NCBI GenBank assembly: GCA_964573255.1
Contig: CAZNJB010000015.1
Location: forward strand, 1 to 64,000
Origin: CAYNUJ01 sp964573255
GTDB lineage: Bacteria; Bacteroidota; Ignavibacteria; Ignavibacteriales; Melioribacteraceae
Direction of reading: 5' to 3'
DNA length: 64,000 bases
Every line of letters begins with the position of its first letter. Position 1 is the first letter of the stretch. The notes beneath the pieces are model-generated. The model searched no databases. It saw nothing but the letters and a program-made list of their open reading frames with translations, and was not told the origin of the DNA. Positions 53,814-62,363 of this stretch are shown in pieces. The translations under genes and the position numbers were made by a program.

Positions 53814-55550
53814 CTACTTTCCAGCATGTTCCAACATCTCCTTTCTATTGAAATAAATTGTATGCAACAATTCATGAGATTTTCGACTGTTCGGTTCACC
53901 TAGAAAATCATTATATAATTTTAAGACAGATTCATTTTCATAACTTCTTCTCTTCTTCATCTTACCATCAATTGAATAGAGAGCAGCCACACGTTTTTGA
54001 ATTCTTTCCGGTTTGTTATTTATTGGTTGTCCTCCGCCATTTATACAACCATTTGGACATGCCATTACTTCTATAAAGTGATACTTGGAATCACCGTTTC
54101 TTACATCATTTATAATTTCCTGCACATTCCCGATTCCATTAACCACTGCAACATTAATAATTTTCCCATCAATATTTAAACTGCTTTCTTTTATACCATC
54201 TGAACCACGGACATCAGTAAGTTCCATCAAATCTAAATTTTTACCGGTTAACTTAAAATATGCTGTACGTATTGCCGCTTCCATTACTCCACCAGACGTA
54301 CCGAAAATAACAGCAGCCCCTGTTGATTCACCAAGCGGATTATCAAAATTGCCATCCGGTAGTTCTGCAAATTCTATCCCCGCCATCTTAAAAAATCTTA
54401 CTAATTCGCGTGTCGTTAAAACTGCATCTACATCGGGCAAGTTGTTTTCATTTAATTCCGGTCGTGAAGATTCAAATTTTTTAACAGTACACGGCATAAT
54501 CGAAACAACAAAGATATCTTTCGGATCGATACACATTTTTTGAGCAAAATATGTTTTTATAACGGCTCCTTCCATTTCGTGCGGCGATTTGCAAGTGGAC
54601 AAATGCTCAATTAATTCTGGAGCATTTTGTTCAAGATATTTAACCCAACCGGGGCAGCAACTAGTAAACATCGGTAATTTTCCGTTATTAGAAAATCGTG
54701 ATATAAACTCCGCACTTTCCTCCATTATTGTTAAATCAGCTGCAAAATTTGTATCAAATACTCTATCGAAACCTAATCTTCTCATTCCGGTTACCAATTT
54801 GCCCGTAACATCTTCTCCAATAGGCATATTATATTCTTCGCCCAAAGTTGCTCTTACGGCTGGTGCAATTTGAGCAACAACAAATTTATTTTTATTTGTC
54901 AGAGCGTTACTAACTTCTTTTAGATTGCTTTTCTCTCTTAATGCAGCCGTCGGGCATTTGAGAATACATTGACCGCAAAAAATACAATCACTTACATTTA
55001 ATCCTTTATTATACGGTGTGGCTACAATACTTTTAAATCCTCTATTAATAAAATCAATAGCAGATATTTTTTGTACTTCGTCACACACCCTTACGCACCT
55101 ACCGCAAAGAATACATTTAGCCGGATCTCTTTCAAGAGCCGCGCTTGAAATATCAATTACATGCTTCTTCTTTTCGCCAATATAACGATGCTCTCTAACT
55201 CCGTATTTTGCCGATAAATCTTGAAGTTCACAATTTTTATTACGAACACAAATTAAGCAATCCTGAGGATGGTCCTCAACCAGCAATTCAACAATTGTTT
55301 TTCTAGCTCTGCGAACTCTTGGTGAATTTGTTTCAACCTTCATTCCTTCCATTACCGGATATGCACAAGCTGGTATCAATCCTTTCATTCCCTCAACTTC
55401 AACGGAACATATCCTGCAAGCCCCGGTAGGAAATAAATCTTTGATATGACAGAGTGTAGGAATATGAATACCAACAGAATTTGCAGCATCTAAAATTGTC
55501 ATATCATTTTCAGCGTTTATTTTCAATCCGTTTATTATTACTTGAACCAT
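53814..55550 (-). CDS. hydA: [FeFe]-hydrogenase catalytic subunit HydA (NADH-linked type)
   Basis: A 578-residue hydrogenase with the same domain plan as Clostridium CpI. [2Fe-2S] ligands are C34, C45, C48 and C62; a His-ligated cluster uses H94, C98, C101 and C107; two [4Fe-4S] clusters use C146-C156 and C189-C199. H-cluster motifs are TSCCPGW (296-302), MPCTVKKFE (352-360) and the L3 motif 494-509 with C498 and C502. The proton-relay C298 and glutamates E278 and E281 are kept, so the enzyme should be catalytic, not sensory. It is 24 bases after hydB. Maturases HydE, HydF and HydG are not in the window. Confidence 0.96.
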   Translation of the reverse strand: MVQVIINGLKINAENDMTILDAANSVGIHIPTLCHIKDLFPTGACRICSVEVEGMKGLIPACAYPVMEGMKVETNSPRVRRARKTIVELLVEDHPQDCLICVRNKNCELQDLSAKYGVREHRYIGEKKKHVIDISSAALERDPAKCILCGRCVRVCDEVQKISAIDFINRGFKSIVATPYNKGLNVSDCIFCGQCILKCPTAALREKSNLKEVSNALTNKNKFVVAQIAPAVRATLGEEYNMPIGEDVTGKLVTGMRRLGFDRVFDTNFAADLTIMEESAEFISRFSNNGKLPMFTSCCPGWVKYLEQNAPELIEHLSTCKSPHEMEGAVIKTYFAQKMCIDPKDIFVVSIMPCTVKKFESSRPELNENNLPDVDAVLTTRELVRFFKMAGIEFAELPDGNFDNPLGESTGAAVIFGTSGGVMEAAIRTAYFKLTGKNLDLMELTDVRGSDGIKESSLNIDGKIINVAVVNGIGNVQEIINDVRNGDSKYHFIEVMACPNGCINGGGQPINNKPERIQKRVAALYSIDGKMKKRRSYENESVLKLYNDFLGEPNSRKSHELLHTIYFNRKEMLEHAGK

Positions 55551-55574
55551 ATTTATCCCAAGATTTATTTTGCC

Positions 55575-57557
55575 TCAATTGACAGATATTGCATTAAACC
55601 TGCAGGAATCTTTGCACATACCGCATCCAACACATTTCTCAAGTATTATAAAATGCGGATGTTTCTTTTCGCCAACTATTGCTTCATTTGGACATGCGCG
55701 TAAACATACTCCACAACCTGTGCATATGTCAGTATTAATTTCAAACTGCAAAAACTCCTTGCATACTTTTGCGGCACACTTTCTTTCGTAAAGATGCTCC
55801 TCATATTCTTCCTTAAAATATCGTAGTCCGGAAAGGACAGGATTTGGAGCGCTTTGTCCCAAACCGCAAAGGGAAGTATCTTTTATTACAGCAGCTAATC
55901 TCTTTAAATGAATTATTCCTTTATATCGTTGAAATTGTGCAATTCCGTTTTCGCTGTTATATTTATGAGGTAACCGCTCAATAGCTTCCAACATTCTGGT
56001 AGTGCCTTCTCTGCAAGGAACGCATTTTCCACAAGATTCTTTTTGAATAAAAGTTAAAAAGAATTTAGCCACATCCACCATACAGGTGTCCTCATCCATA
56101 ACTACAAAACCGCCTGATCCCATCATTGCTCCAACATCTTTGAGGGACTCATAATCTACCATTGTATCTATCACACTTTCCGGCAGGCATCCACCTGAAG
56201 GACCACCAATTTGAATTGCCTTGAATTTTTTATTATTTGGTATCCCTCCGCCAATATCAAATACAACTTCTTTTAATGTTATACCCATCGGAACTTCAAC
56301 TAAGCCGCTGTATTTTATTTTACCCGACAAGGCAAATACTTTTGTCCCTTTACTAGTAGCAGTACCGATTTTATTAAACCAGTTTGCGCCATTAACAATA
56401 ATGGAAGAGATATTTGCAAACGTTTCTACATTGTTAATTATTGTCGGCTTTTGCCATAATCCCTTTAATGCCGGATAAGGAGGTCTTGGTCGTGGCATTC
56501 CCCTTTTCCCTTCAATTGAAGCGATAAGAGCAGTTTCTTCTCCACATACAAAAGCTCCTGCCCCCTTTTTAATTTTCAAATTAAAGTTGAAACCACTGTT
56601 CAAAATATTTTGACCGAGTAATCCGTATTCCTCACATTTTGAAATAGTGTTCTCCAACCTCTCAATTGCAAGTGGATATTCAGCCCTACAATAAATATAT
56701 CCGTCTGAAGCACCGATTGCACAAGCTCCGATTATCATCCCTTCAATAACTTTATAGGGATCACTTTCCAATAAAGAGCGATCCATAAATGCGCCGGGAT
56801 CCCCTTCGTCAGCATTGCAAATAATATATTTTTTATCACTCTTTTGCTTTTGTGCAAATTCCCATTTTTTGCCGGTTGGAAATCCTCCGCCACCTCTTCC
56901 TCTTAATCCGCTGTCCAATATTTCAGATACCACATCCTCTGGGGTCATTCTTTTAAGAACTTTATCTAATGCTCTAAAACCCCCGTGAGCAATATATTGA
57001 TCAATAGATTCAGGGTCTATAATTCCACATTTTTCTAATGCAATTTTCTTTTGTCTTTTGAAGAATGACAATTCATTAATATTTCTTAATTTACCCCGAC
57101 TTTCACCATACGTACCTAGGAGTTTTGGGAAATACACTTTCTTTTCAAGAATCGCACTCTTAATTAATTCAGGTACATCCTTTTCTGTTATATCGCAATA
57201 TGATATTCTATCTTCACCGGGTAATTTAATATCAACTATTACTTCTTTAGCACAAAAACCAATGCAACCGGTCGGCACTATTTCGGCTAATATCTCATTC
57301 CGTTCTAATTCTCTAATTATAGCATCCCTCACTTTCTCAGCTCCGGAAGCTAATCCGCATGTCCCCATCCCAATGAATATTACCGGATCTTCGTGAATTT
57401 CATACTTTAATTTTTTATTGTAAGTGATAATCCTCTCTTTGCACTTATCATCATGATGACACATTGGTCCATAATTACAGCAGGAAATAAAGTACTCACA
57501 AGGATTACTTGTTGAATGCGTACATTTGTTGCAGAATATCTCAGTATATCCTGACAT
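55575..57557 (-). CDS. hydB: NADH-binding flavo-iron-sulfur subunit HydB (NuoF-like)
   Basis: A 660-residue electron-input subunit of a multimeric [FeFe]-hydrogenase. Order: a Cys-rich head (C9, C12, C20, C26, C27, C33, C39), a thioredoxin-like [2Fe-2S] domain (C67, C98, C102), the NuoF FMN/NADH domain with GLRGRGGGGFPTGKKW (218-232), a [4Fe-4S] site (C509, C512, C515, C564), and a C-terminal double [4Fe-4S] ferredoxin (C612-C622, C642-C652). The last part is typical of bifurcating HydB and HndC. The Cys-rich head is unusual. It lies two bases after hydC. Confidence 0.95.
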   Translation of the reverse strand: MSGYTEIFCNKCTHSTSNPCEYFISCCNYGPMCHHDDKCKERIITYNKKLKYEIHEDPVIFIGMGTCGLASGAEKVRDAIIRELERNEILAEIVPTGCIGFCAKEVIVDIKLPGEDRISYCDITEKDVPELIKSAILEKKVYFPKLLGTYGESRGKLRNINELSFFKRQKKIALEKCGIIDPESIDQYIAHGGFRALDKVLKRMTPEDVVSEILDSGLRGRGGGGFPTGKKWEFAQKQKSDKKYIICNADEGDPGAFMDRSLLESDPYKVIEGMIIGACAIGASDGYIYCRAEYPLAIERLENTISKCEEYGLLGQNILNSGFNFNLKIKKGAGAFVCGEETALIASIEGKRGMPRPRPPYPALKGLWQKPTIINNVETFANISSIIVNGANWFNKIGTATSKGTKVFALSGKIKYSGLVEVPMGITLKEVVFDIGGGIPNNKKFKAIQIGGPSGGCLPESVIDTMVDYESLKDVGAMMGSGGFVVMDEDTCMVDVAKFFLTFIQKESCGKCVPCREGTTRMLEAIERLPHKYNSENGIAQFQRYKGIIHLKRLAAVIKDTSLCGLGQSAPNPVLSGLRYFKEEYEEHLYERKCAAKVCKEFLQFEINTDICTGCGVCLRACPNEAIVGEKKHPHFIILEKCVGCGMCKDSCRFNAISVN

Positions 57558-57559
57558 AT

Positions 57560-58045
57560 TTATTTTACCTCTTTTAATATTTTAGTATCCTTCTTGGCAC
57601 CCATTTTTAATTTCTTAATTATTTTGTGAATTTCTTTTGAAGATAAACGACCATAGAATTCGTTATTTATATTTATTACCGGTGCAATACTACAAGCACC
57701 AAGACAAGAAACCACTTCAAGTGTAAATAAACCGTCTTTAGTTGTTCCACCGGCTTTAATTCCCAACTCGTTTTCCAATGTAAAAAGTAAATTCGCTGAA
57801 TCTTTTACGTGACAAGCCGTTCCTCTGCATACTCTTATAACATATTTACCAAGCGGAGTTAGTCTGAATTGATTATAAAATGTTGCCACTCCATAAACTG
57901 TACTTAACGGTAGATCAAGATATTCGGCTGTTTTCTTCAACGATTGTGAAGACAGATAACCAAATTCATCCTGTATTTCTTGCAGTATTCCGATTAAATT
58001 ACTTCTGTCCTTAGCAGGGTATTTAGCAAATATTTCTTCAAACAT
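57560..58045 (-). CDS. hydC: [2Fe-2S] subunit HydC (NuoE-like)
   Basis: A 161-residue NuoE-type protein with a thioredoxin-like [2Fe-2S] domain: CRGTACHVKDS and SCLGACSIAPV supply four cluster cysteines. It pairs with HydB and transfers electrons between NADH, ferredoxin and the hydrogenase in the bifurcating or confurcating complex. The ATG at 58045 is preferred because AGG precedes it; a TTG at 58051 is close by. A near-perfect sigma-54 promoter lies about 37-51 bases upstream, making this the first gene of hydC-hydB-hydA-receiver. Confidence 0.95.
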   Translation of the reverse strand: MFEEIFAKYPAKDRSNLIGILQEIQDEFGYLSSQSLKKTAEYLDLPLSTVYGVATFYNQFRLTPLGKYVIRVCRGTACHVKDSANLLFTLENELGIKAGGTTKDGLFTLEVVSCLGACSIAPVININNEFYGRLSSKEIHKIIKKLKMGAKKDTKILKEVK

Positions 58046-58081
58046 AACCAACCTATTAATTAATTTAGTTATCTATTATTT

Positions 58082-58096
58082 GCAAACAATGTGCCA
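58082..58096 (-). promoter_or_regulatory. Sigma-54 (-24/-12) promoter for hydCBA
   Basis: On the minus strand this reads TGGCACATTGTTTGC, matching the RpoN consensus TGGCAC-N5-TTGC at every fixed position. The start of transcription would be near 58071, about 25 bases before hydC. Use of RpoN implies control by an NtrC-type activator, which is not encoded in this window. Confidence 0.8.
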
Positions 58097-58144
58097 CATT
58101 TTATCATATTTTGATTGTTGAATAAGAAGATGTGCCTAAAAGTT

Positions 58145-58212
58145 TTCCCAACAATTGGAATTTACTCTTAATCTTATTCCAATTTTTGATATTTTTTGTC
58201 TTCAGTTGGGAA
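58145..58212. promoter_or_regulatory. Nested inverted repeats upstream of the sigma-54 promoter
   Basis: TTCCCAAC (58145-58152) with GTTGGGAA (58205-58212) encloses AATTGGAAT (58153-58161) with ATTCCAATT (58176-58184), all exact. They lie about 75-140 bases upstream of the expected hydC transcription start, the usual place for enhancer sites of sigma-54 activators. They are also after the histidine-kinase stop, so a weak transcript-end role cannot be excluded. Confidence 0.45.
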
Positions 58213-58328
58213 GTTAAATGTGCTTTAGGGGGTTAAAATGAATGTCTTACTATACTAGAACTTAAAAGGTAATTATATTATAAACAAGGAAGGGTAAAAT
58301 GATTCAAATTAAGCAATATTTTCTTATA

Positions 58329-60323
58329 TTAAACGTTTTGGTATTTGGGGAACATGACAGTAAATGTACTTCCTTTTCCCTTTTCACTTTCCACCTGAAT
58401 CAGAGCATTGTTTAATTCGCAATATTTCTTGACTAATGCAAGTCCGAGTCCATTACCTTCATATCTTCTTGTATATCCTTGCTCTTCCTGTGTAAAAGGT
58501 TCGAAAATTCTGGGTAAATATTTTTTATCAACACCTATTCCCGTATCTTTAATGGAAACACACAGGTATTTATCTTTCTCAAAAGTAGTTACAACAATTT
58601 CACCTTTCTCAGTGTATTTAACGGCATTATCCAATATATTTTCAATTATTTTTTTAGTTGAATATTCATCTGCAACTATGCTGCAATCGCTGCACTTATC
58701 ATTATAAGTAAGCTTTAAGTTTTTTCTATTTGCAATGCTGAGGAACTCTTCAACCAATGGCATTACTATATCACATAAATCAATTTTAGTCGGATGAGGA
58801 GTATAAGACCCTGCTTGAAGTTCCGACATATTTATTACTAAATCAACGGTTCTAACAATTCTTTCTCCCGCATCCCTCATTCCATTTATAATGAACTCCA
58901 TATTTTTACTCAATTTACCTTTAATTTCTTCCTCTACCAGCGATGAGTAGTTTAGTAAAATATTTAAAGGAGTTCTTATTTCGTGAGAAATCTGAGCTAG
59001 AAATTCAGACTTTAATTTATCAGCTGCTTCGGCTTTTTCTTTAGCTTCAATTAAACTCTGTTCATACTCAATCATTTTTGTTATATCTTGGCTAACTTTA
59101 ACATAGTGAATTATCTCACCATCTTCATCCAATATCGGAGCAATTTGTGCCGATTCGTAATAAATCTCTCCCGATTTCTTCTTATTAATTAACCTTCCCT
59201 GCCAAATTTCACCTTGCCTAAGATGATTCCACATCTCCTTATAAACATCAGGATTAGTTAAACCGGATTTAAATATTCTTGGAGTTTTACCGAGAAGTTC
59301 CTCTTTATCATAACCGGTAATTGAAAGTAGGACTGGATTGACATATTCAATAACTTCATTTTTGTCGGTTATTTCAACAATAGCTGGACTTTGTTTAATT
59401 GCCATTGATAATTTTTTGATTTCATCTTCAACTTTTTTCCTTTCCGAAATATCTCTTAGAACACCTAATGCTGCTATACCATCTTTATAATTTATATATG
59501 AAACCGAAGCCTCACAGGGAATTTCCTTCCCATCTTTTGACAGAACATAAAATTCATATAGTGATGGAATTTCCTCGCCGGCAATTTGCTTCCTCTCCCT
59601 TTCTTTGATTATCCGCATACTTCTTGGTGCTACAAGTTGCATAAAATGAAAATCATTTCTATTTACTTCTTCTAAAGTATAACCTGTAATTTTTGTGAAT
59701 TTACTATTAATTAATTCAAATTTATTGTCGTACAAAAGGTAAATTGCATCATTAAGATTCTCTATTACATTTCTAAATAATTCTTCAGATTCTTTTAGCT
59801 TTTTCGTAAATATTACTCTTTCTGTAATATCACGAACAACAGCCAGAAGATATGTATTTTTCACAATTTTAACTGGACTCAATGTAACTTCAGTGGTAAA
59901 TAATGTACCATCTTTTTTTCTATTTAGCCATTCAAATTTCTGACTTTCACCTTTGAATGCAGCATCAATATATTTTTTAGCTTTTACTTTAGAGGATACA
60001 CCATCTGATTGAAACTCCGGAGAAAATTCCCAAGGATGATGCCCAATAAACTCTTTTTTATCTTGACAGCCGAACAATTGAATAGTTTTATTATTGCAGT
60101 CGATAAATTTCGTTGAATCTAAAAAGAATATTGCATCATTTACATTTTCAAAAATTGATCTATATTTAATTTCACTTTTTCTTAATGCCTCTTCGGTTTT
60201 TTCCAATTGAATTTTTAACAGTTGATTATCATTTGACAAGATTGTATCGATCTGTCCGCTACGAATAGCATCAAGCATTTCATCTGCGAACGTCTTAAAT
60301 ATTTTTTTATCCTTATTCTTCAT
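58329..60323 (-). CDS. Soluble PAS-sensor histidine kinase
   Basis: A 664-residue cytoplasmic kinase with no membrane helix. A coiled-coil head (1-50) leads to three PAS domains (about 52-170, 180-296 and 303-418), then HisKA with phospho-acceptor H447 in QISHEIRTPLN, and a HATPase domain with NILDNAVKYTE, KDTGIGV and EGNGLGLALVKKY. PAS1 and PAS3 have PAC segments; no heme or flavin ligand is evident. The start overlaps kaiB by 11 bases, suggesting translational coupling. It resembles SasA in role by position, but lacks the KaiB-like N-terminal domain of SasA. Confidence 0.93.
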   Translation of the reverse strand: MKNKDKKIFKTFADEMLDAIRSGQIDTILSNDNQLLKIQLEKTEEALRKSEIKYRSIFENVNDAIFFLDSTKFIDCNNKTIQLFGCQDKKEFIGHHPWEFSPEFQSDGVSSKVKAKKYIDAAFKGESQKFEWLNRKKDGTLFTTEVTLSPVKIVKNTYLLAVVRDITERVIFTKKLKESEELFRNVIENLNDAIYLLYDNKFELINSKFTKITGYTLEEVNRNDFHFMQLVAPRSMRIIKERERKQIAGEEIPSLYEFYVLSKDGKEIPCEASVSYINYKDGIAALGVLRDISERKKVEDEIKKLSMAIKQSPAIVEITDKNEVIEYVNPVLLSITGYDKEELLGKTPRIFKSGLTNPDVYKEMWNHLRQGEIWQGRLINKKKSGEIYYESAQIAPILDEDGEIIHYVKVSQDITKMIEYEQSLIEAKEKAEAADKLKSEFLAQISHEIRTPLNILLNYSSLVEEEIKGKLSKNMEFIINGMRDAGERIVRTVDLVINMSELQAGSYTPHPTKIDLCDIVMPLVEEFLSIANRKNLKLTYNDKCSDCSIVADEYSTKKIIENILDNAVKYTEKGEIVVTTFEKDKYLCVSIKDTGIGVDKKYLPRIFEPFTQEEQGYTRRYEGNGLGLALVKKYCELNNALIQVESEKGKGSTFTVMFPKYQNV

Positions 60324-60603
60324 CTTGCAGACTCAATATTTCTTCAACAGTTTTAGTGTCTGATAAATTTCCAAAAATAACATTCTGCTTGCCATCAACA
60401 TTCACTAGTAGTGCAGGTGTTAAAAATATATTGTATTTCAAAGCTTCTTCAGGATTAATGTAAACATCAATAATTTTAAGTACCTCTTCATCAATTTTAT
60501 GTTTTTTGAGTATCTTTTTGATATTTTCGCCGGCCATAATTGAGTTTACGCCTGTACCGGCTATAAACAAAATTAGTTCCAGCTTTTTAAAGTTAATACT
60601 CAT
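60313..60603 (-). CDS. kaiB: KaiB-family clock protein
   Basis: A 96-residue thioredoxin-like protein of the KaiB family. LILFIAGTGVNS (10-21) matches the opening strand and turn, LKIIDVYINPEEA (42-54) and FLTPALLVNV (60-69) the middle, and FGNLSDTKTV (77-86) the closing part of KaiB. It lies 21 bases after kaiC and overlaps the histidine kinase. In cyanobacteria KaiB binds KaiC and displaces SasA; in other bacteria kaiBC pairs are tied to stress or timing functions. No kaiA is present. Confidence 0.9.
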   Translation of the reverse strand: MSINFKKLELILFIAGTGVNSIMAGENIKKILKKHKIDEEVLKIIDVYINPEEALKYNIFLTPALLVNVDGKQNVIFGNLSDTKTVEEILSLQDEE

Positions 60604-60624
60604 AATTTTTACCCCACTTTAAGC

Positions 60625-62286
60625 TTAATTAATTCCCTTCAATAATTTCGCATCTCTTGATAATTTTAGTTCTGATAATTCTTTCAATAAATCGTTATAG
60701 GAATATATTTCATTTATATCCTTTAATTCCCTGTAGTCAATTTTTTCGAGTGCTTCCTCCAAAAACTTTATTCTTTTTTCCAATTCATTTATTTCACGTT
60801 CTTCCTGTGCAATAAGCTGTGCTTTTCTTCTTCCTGTTATAATCAGATTATCCTCAATTATCGGTTCAGACATCCGAATTCCATCATCTGTAATCTTGAA
60901 TTCCATTTTCATATTGGAATGTCCTGAACCACGTGTTTTAAGGATATATAGAAGTCTATCACTGCTGCCGGCAAATTCGTGATAATTAAGAAATATTACA
61001 ATGTCAATCATCGAAGAAATATTATTACCCGATATTTCATAAAAGTTTTTATCTCCGTTCATCTGATTCAACATAAACAGAGTAATTCCTCTTTCCTTCG
61101 TATAATTAATAACTCTAATCAGAAAATCGAAAGCGGCATCGAGTCCCCCCATCCTGCTGCATGCAGAAATTGAATCAATTACTAAATGATCAGGCTTAAA
61201 TTCATCAACATTAGTTATAAGGCGAACAAGATGTTCTTCATTCCCCATAGATTCGGGAAAAGAGGTTAAAAATTTTAGCTTGCCGTTCTTTAAAAACGGT
61301 TTAAGATTTATACCGGCAGAAGCAACGTTTTTAACAATGTTATTTCCTGATTCTTCAAACCCAAAGAATAGAATTTTATCACCTTTCTTACAATTTGTTT
61401 CGATAAACTTGCAAGCCAGCAAAGTTTTACCTGTTCCCGGCAAACCGCTTATAAGCAGAGAAGAACCGTCATAAAAACCACCGTGAAGCATTTCATCTAA
61501 TTTATCAATACCTATACTTATTCTTTTGCCGCGAAGTTTATAATCGAGTTCCATATTTGTTATAGGAACAATTGATACACCACCTTCCAAAATAGAATAA
61601 GGATATTCATTTCTTCCGAAAGAAGAACCACGATATTTTACAACACGTAAACGGCGCGTAGGCACTTGATTAAAAAATCTAACTTCAAGGTCTAATACAC
61701 AATCGGACATCGACTCAAAAAATTCTTCAAGTACAGAAGAAGATCCCTTCTGAGAGGGCTTTACAGTAAGAAGCGAAGTTAACTTTTGACTACGCATCCA
61801 TTGATTTAATAAATGCACCTCTGCCCTTGCGTGTAATGGAGTTTCAAACAATCTTAATAAAACATCCAACGCATCAAAAACAATTCTTTTCGCCCCTATC
61901 CTTTTCGCTTCGGCTTTTGTTATTGCTAATAATCCCTCAATACTAAAATAACCGTCAATAATACTTTCCTGTGGAATTTGAACCTCGATAAAAGAAAACA
62001 AATCTTTCTTTTCGAGTTCTTCCAAATCCCAACCTAAAGTTTTAGCATTTATTATGATATCTTTTTTAGTTTCTTCAAACCCGACATATATACCGGGTTC
62101 GCCCATTAAAGCACCTCGATAAAGATATTCAATTGAGATAATAGTCTTACCACTGCCCGGTTTACCGCGTAACAATATATTTCTATGTTTTGGAAACCCT
62201 CCGTTAAGAATTGAATCTAAACCCTTGATGCCAGTAGATATTTTTAAGATCCCTTTGGCTTTAACAGGAGATTTTCTCTTTTTCAT
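60625..62286 (-). CDS. kaiC: KaiC-family double-domain ATPase
   Basis: A 553-residue protein from the ATG at 62286, which has AAGGGG eight bases ahead; an ATG at 62292 is also in frame and gives 555 residues (numbering here). Two RecA-like domains are intact: CI with Walker A GKPGSGKT (43-50), glutamates E73/E74 and Walker B D140; CII with GLPGTGKT (283-290), E313/E314 and D373. The clock phosphosite position reads ISSMID, with S426/S427 in place of S431/T432. A charged coiled-coil tail (about 487-550) is longer than in cyanobacterial KaiC and lacks its A-loop end. It starts kaiC-kaiB-kinase, 77 bases after argD. Confidence 0.94.
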   Translation of the reverse strand: MKKRKSPVKAKGILKISTGIKGLDSILNGGFPKHRNILLRGKPGSGKTIISIEYLYRGALMGEPGIYVGFEETKKDIIINAKTLGWDLEELEKKDLFSFIEVQIPQESIIDGYFSIEGLLAITKAEAKRIGAKRIVFDALDVLLRLFETPLHARAEVHLLNQWMRSQKLTSLLTVKPSQKGSSSVLEEFFESMSDCVLDLEVRFFNQVPTRRLRVVKYRGSSFGRNEYPYSILEGGVSIVPITNMELDYKLRGKRISIGIDKLDEMLHGGFYDGSSLLISGLPGTGKTLLACKFIETNCKKGDKILFFGFEESGNNIVKNVASAGINLKPFLKNGKLKFLTSFPESMGNEEHLVRLITNVDEFKPDHLVIDSISACSRMGGLDAAFDFLIRVINYTKERGITLFMLNQMNGDKNFYEISGNNISSMIDIVIFLNYHEFAGSSDRLLYILKTRGSGHSNMKMEFKITDDGIRMSEPIIEDNLIITGRRKAQLIAQEEREINELEKRIKFLEEALEKIDYRELKDINEIYSYNDLLKELSELKLSRDAKLLKGIN

Positions 62287-62363
62287 CGACATATCCCCTT
62301 ATTTTCTTTTTACCATGATAAGAAATAAAAAATATACTAAATATGTATATTTTTACAAAATCA

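Noticed and set aside
54085..54543. A 152-codon plus-strand frame inside hydA
   Set aside because: It is the antisense shadow of conserved hydrogenase sequence, with a composition typical of complement reading and no ribosome-binding site that stands out.
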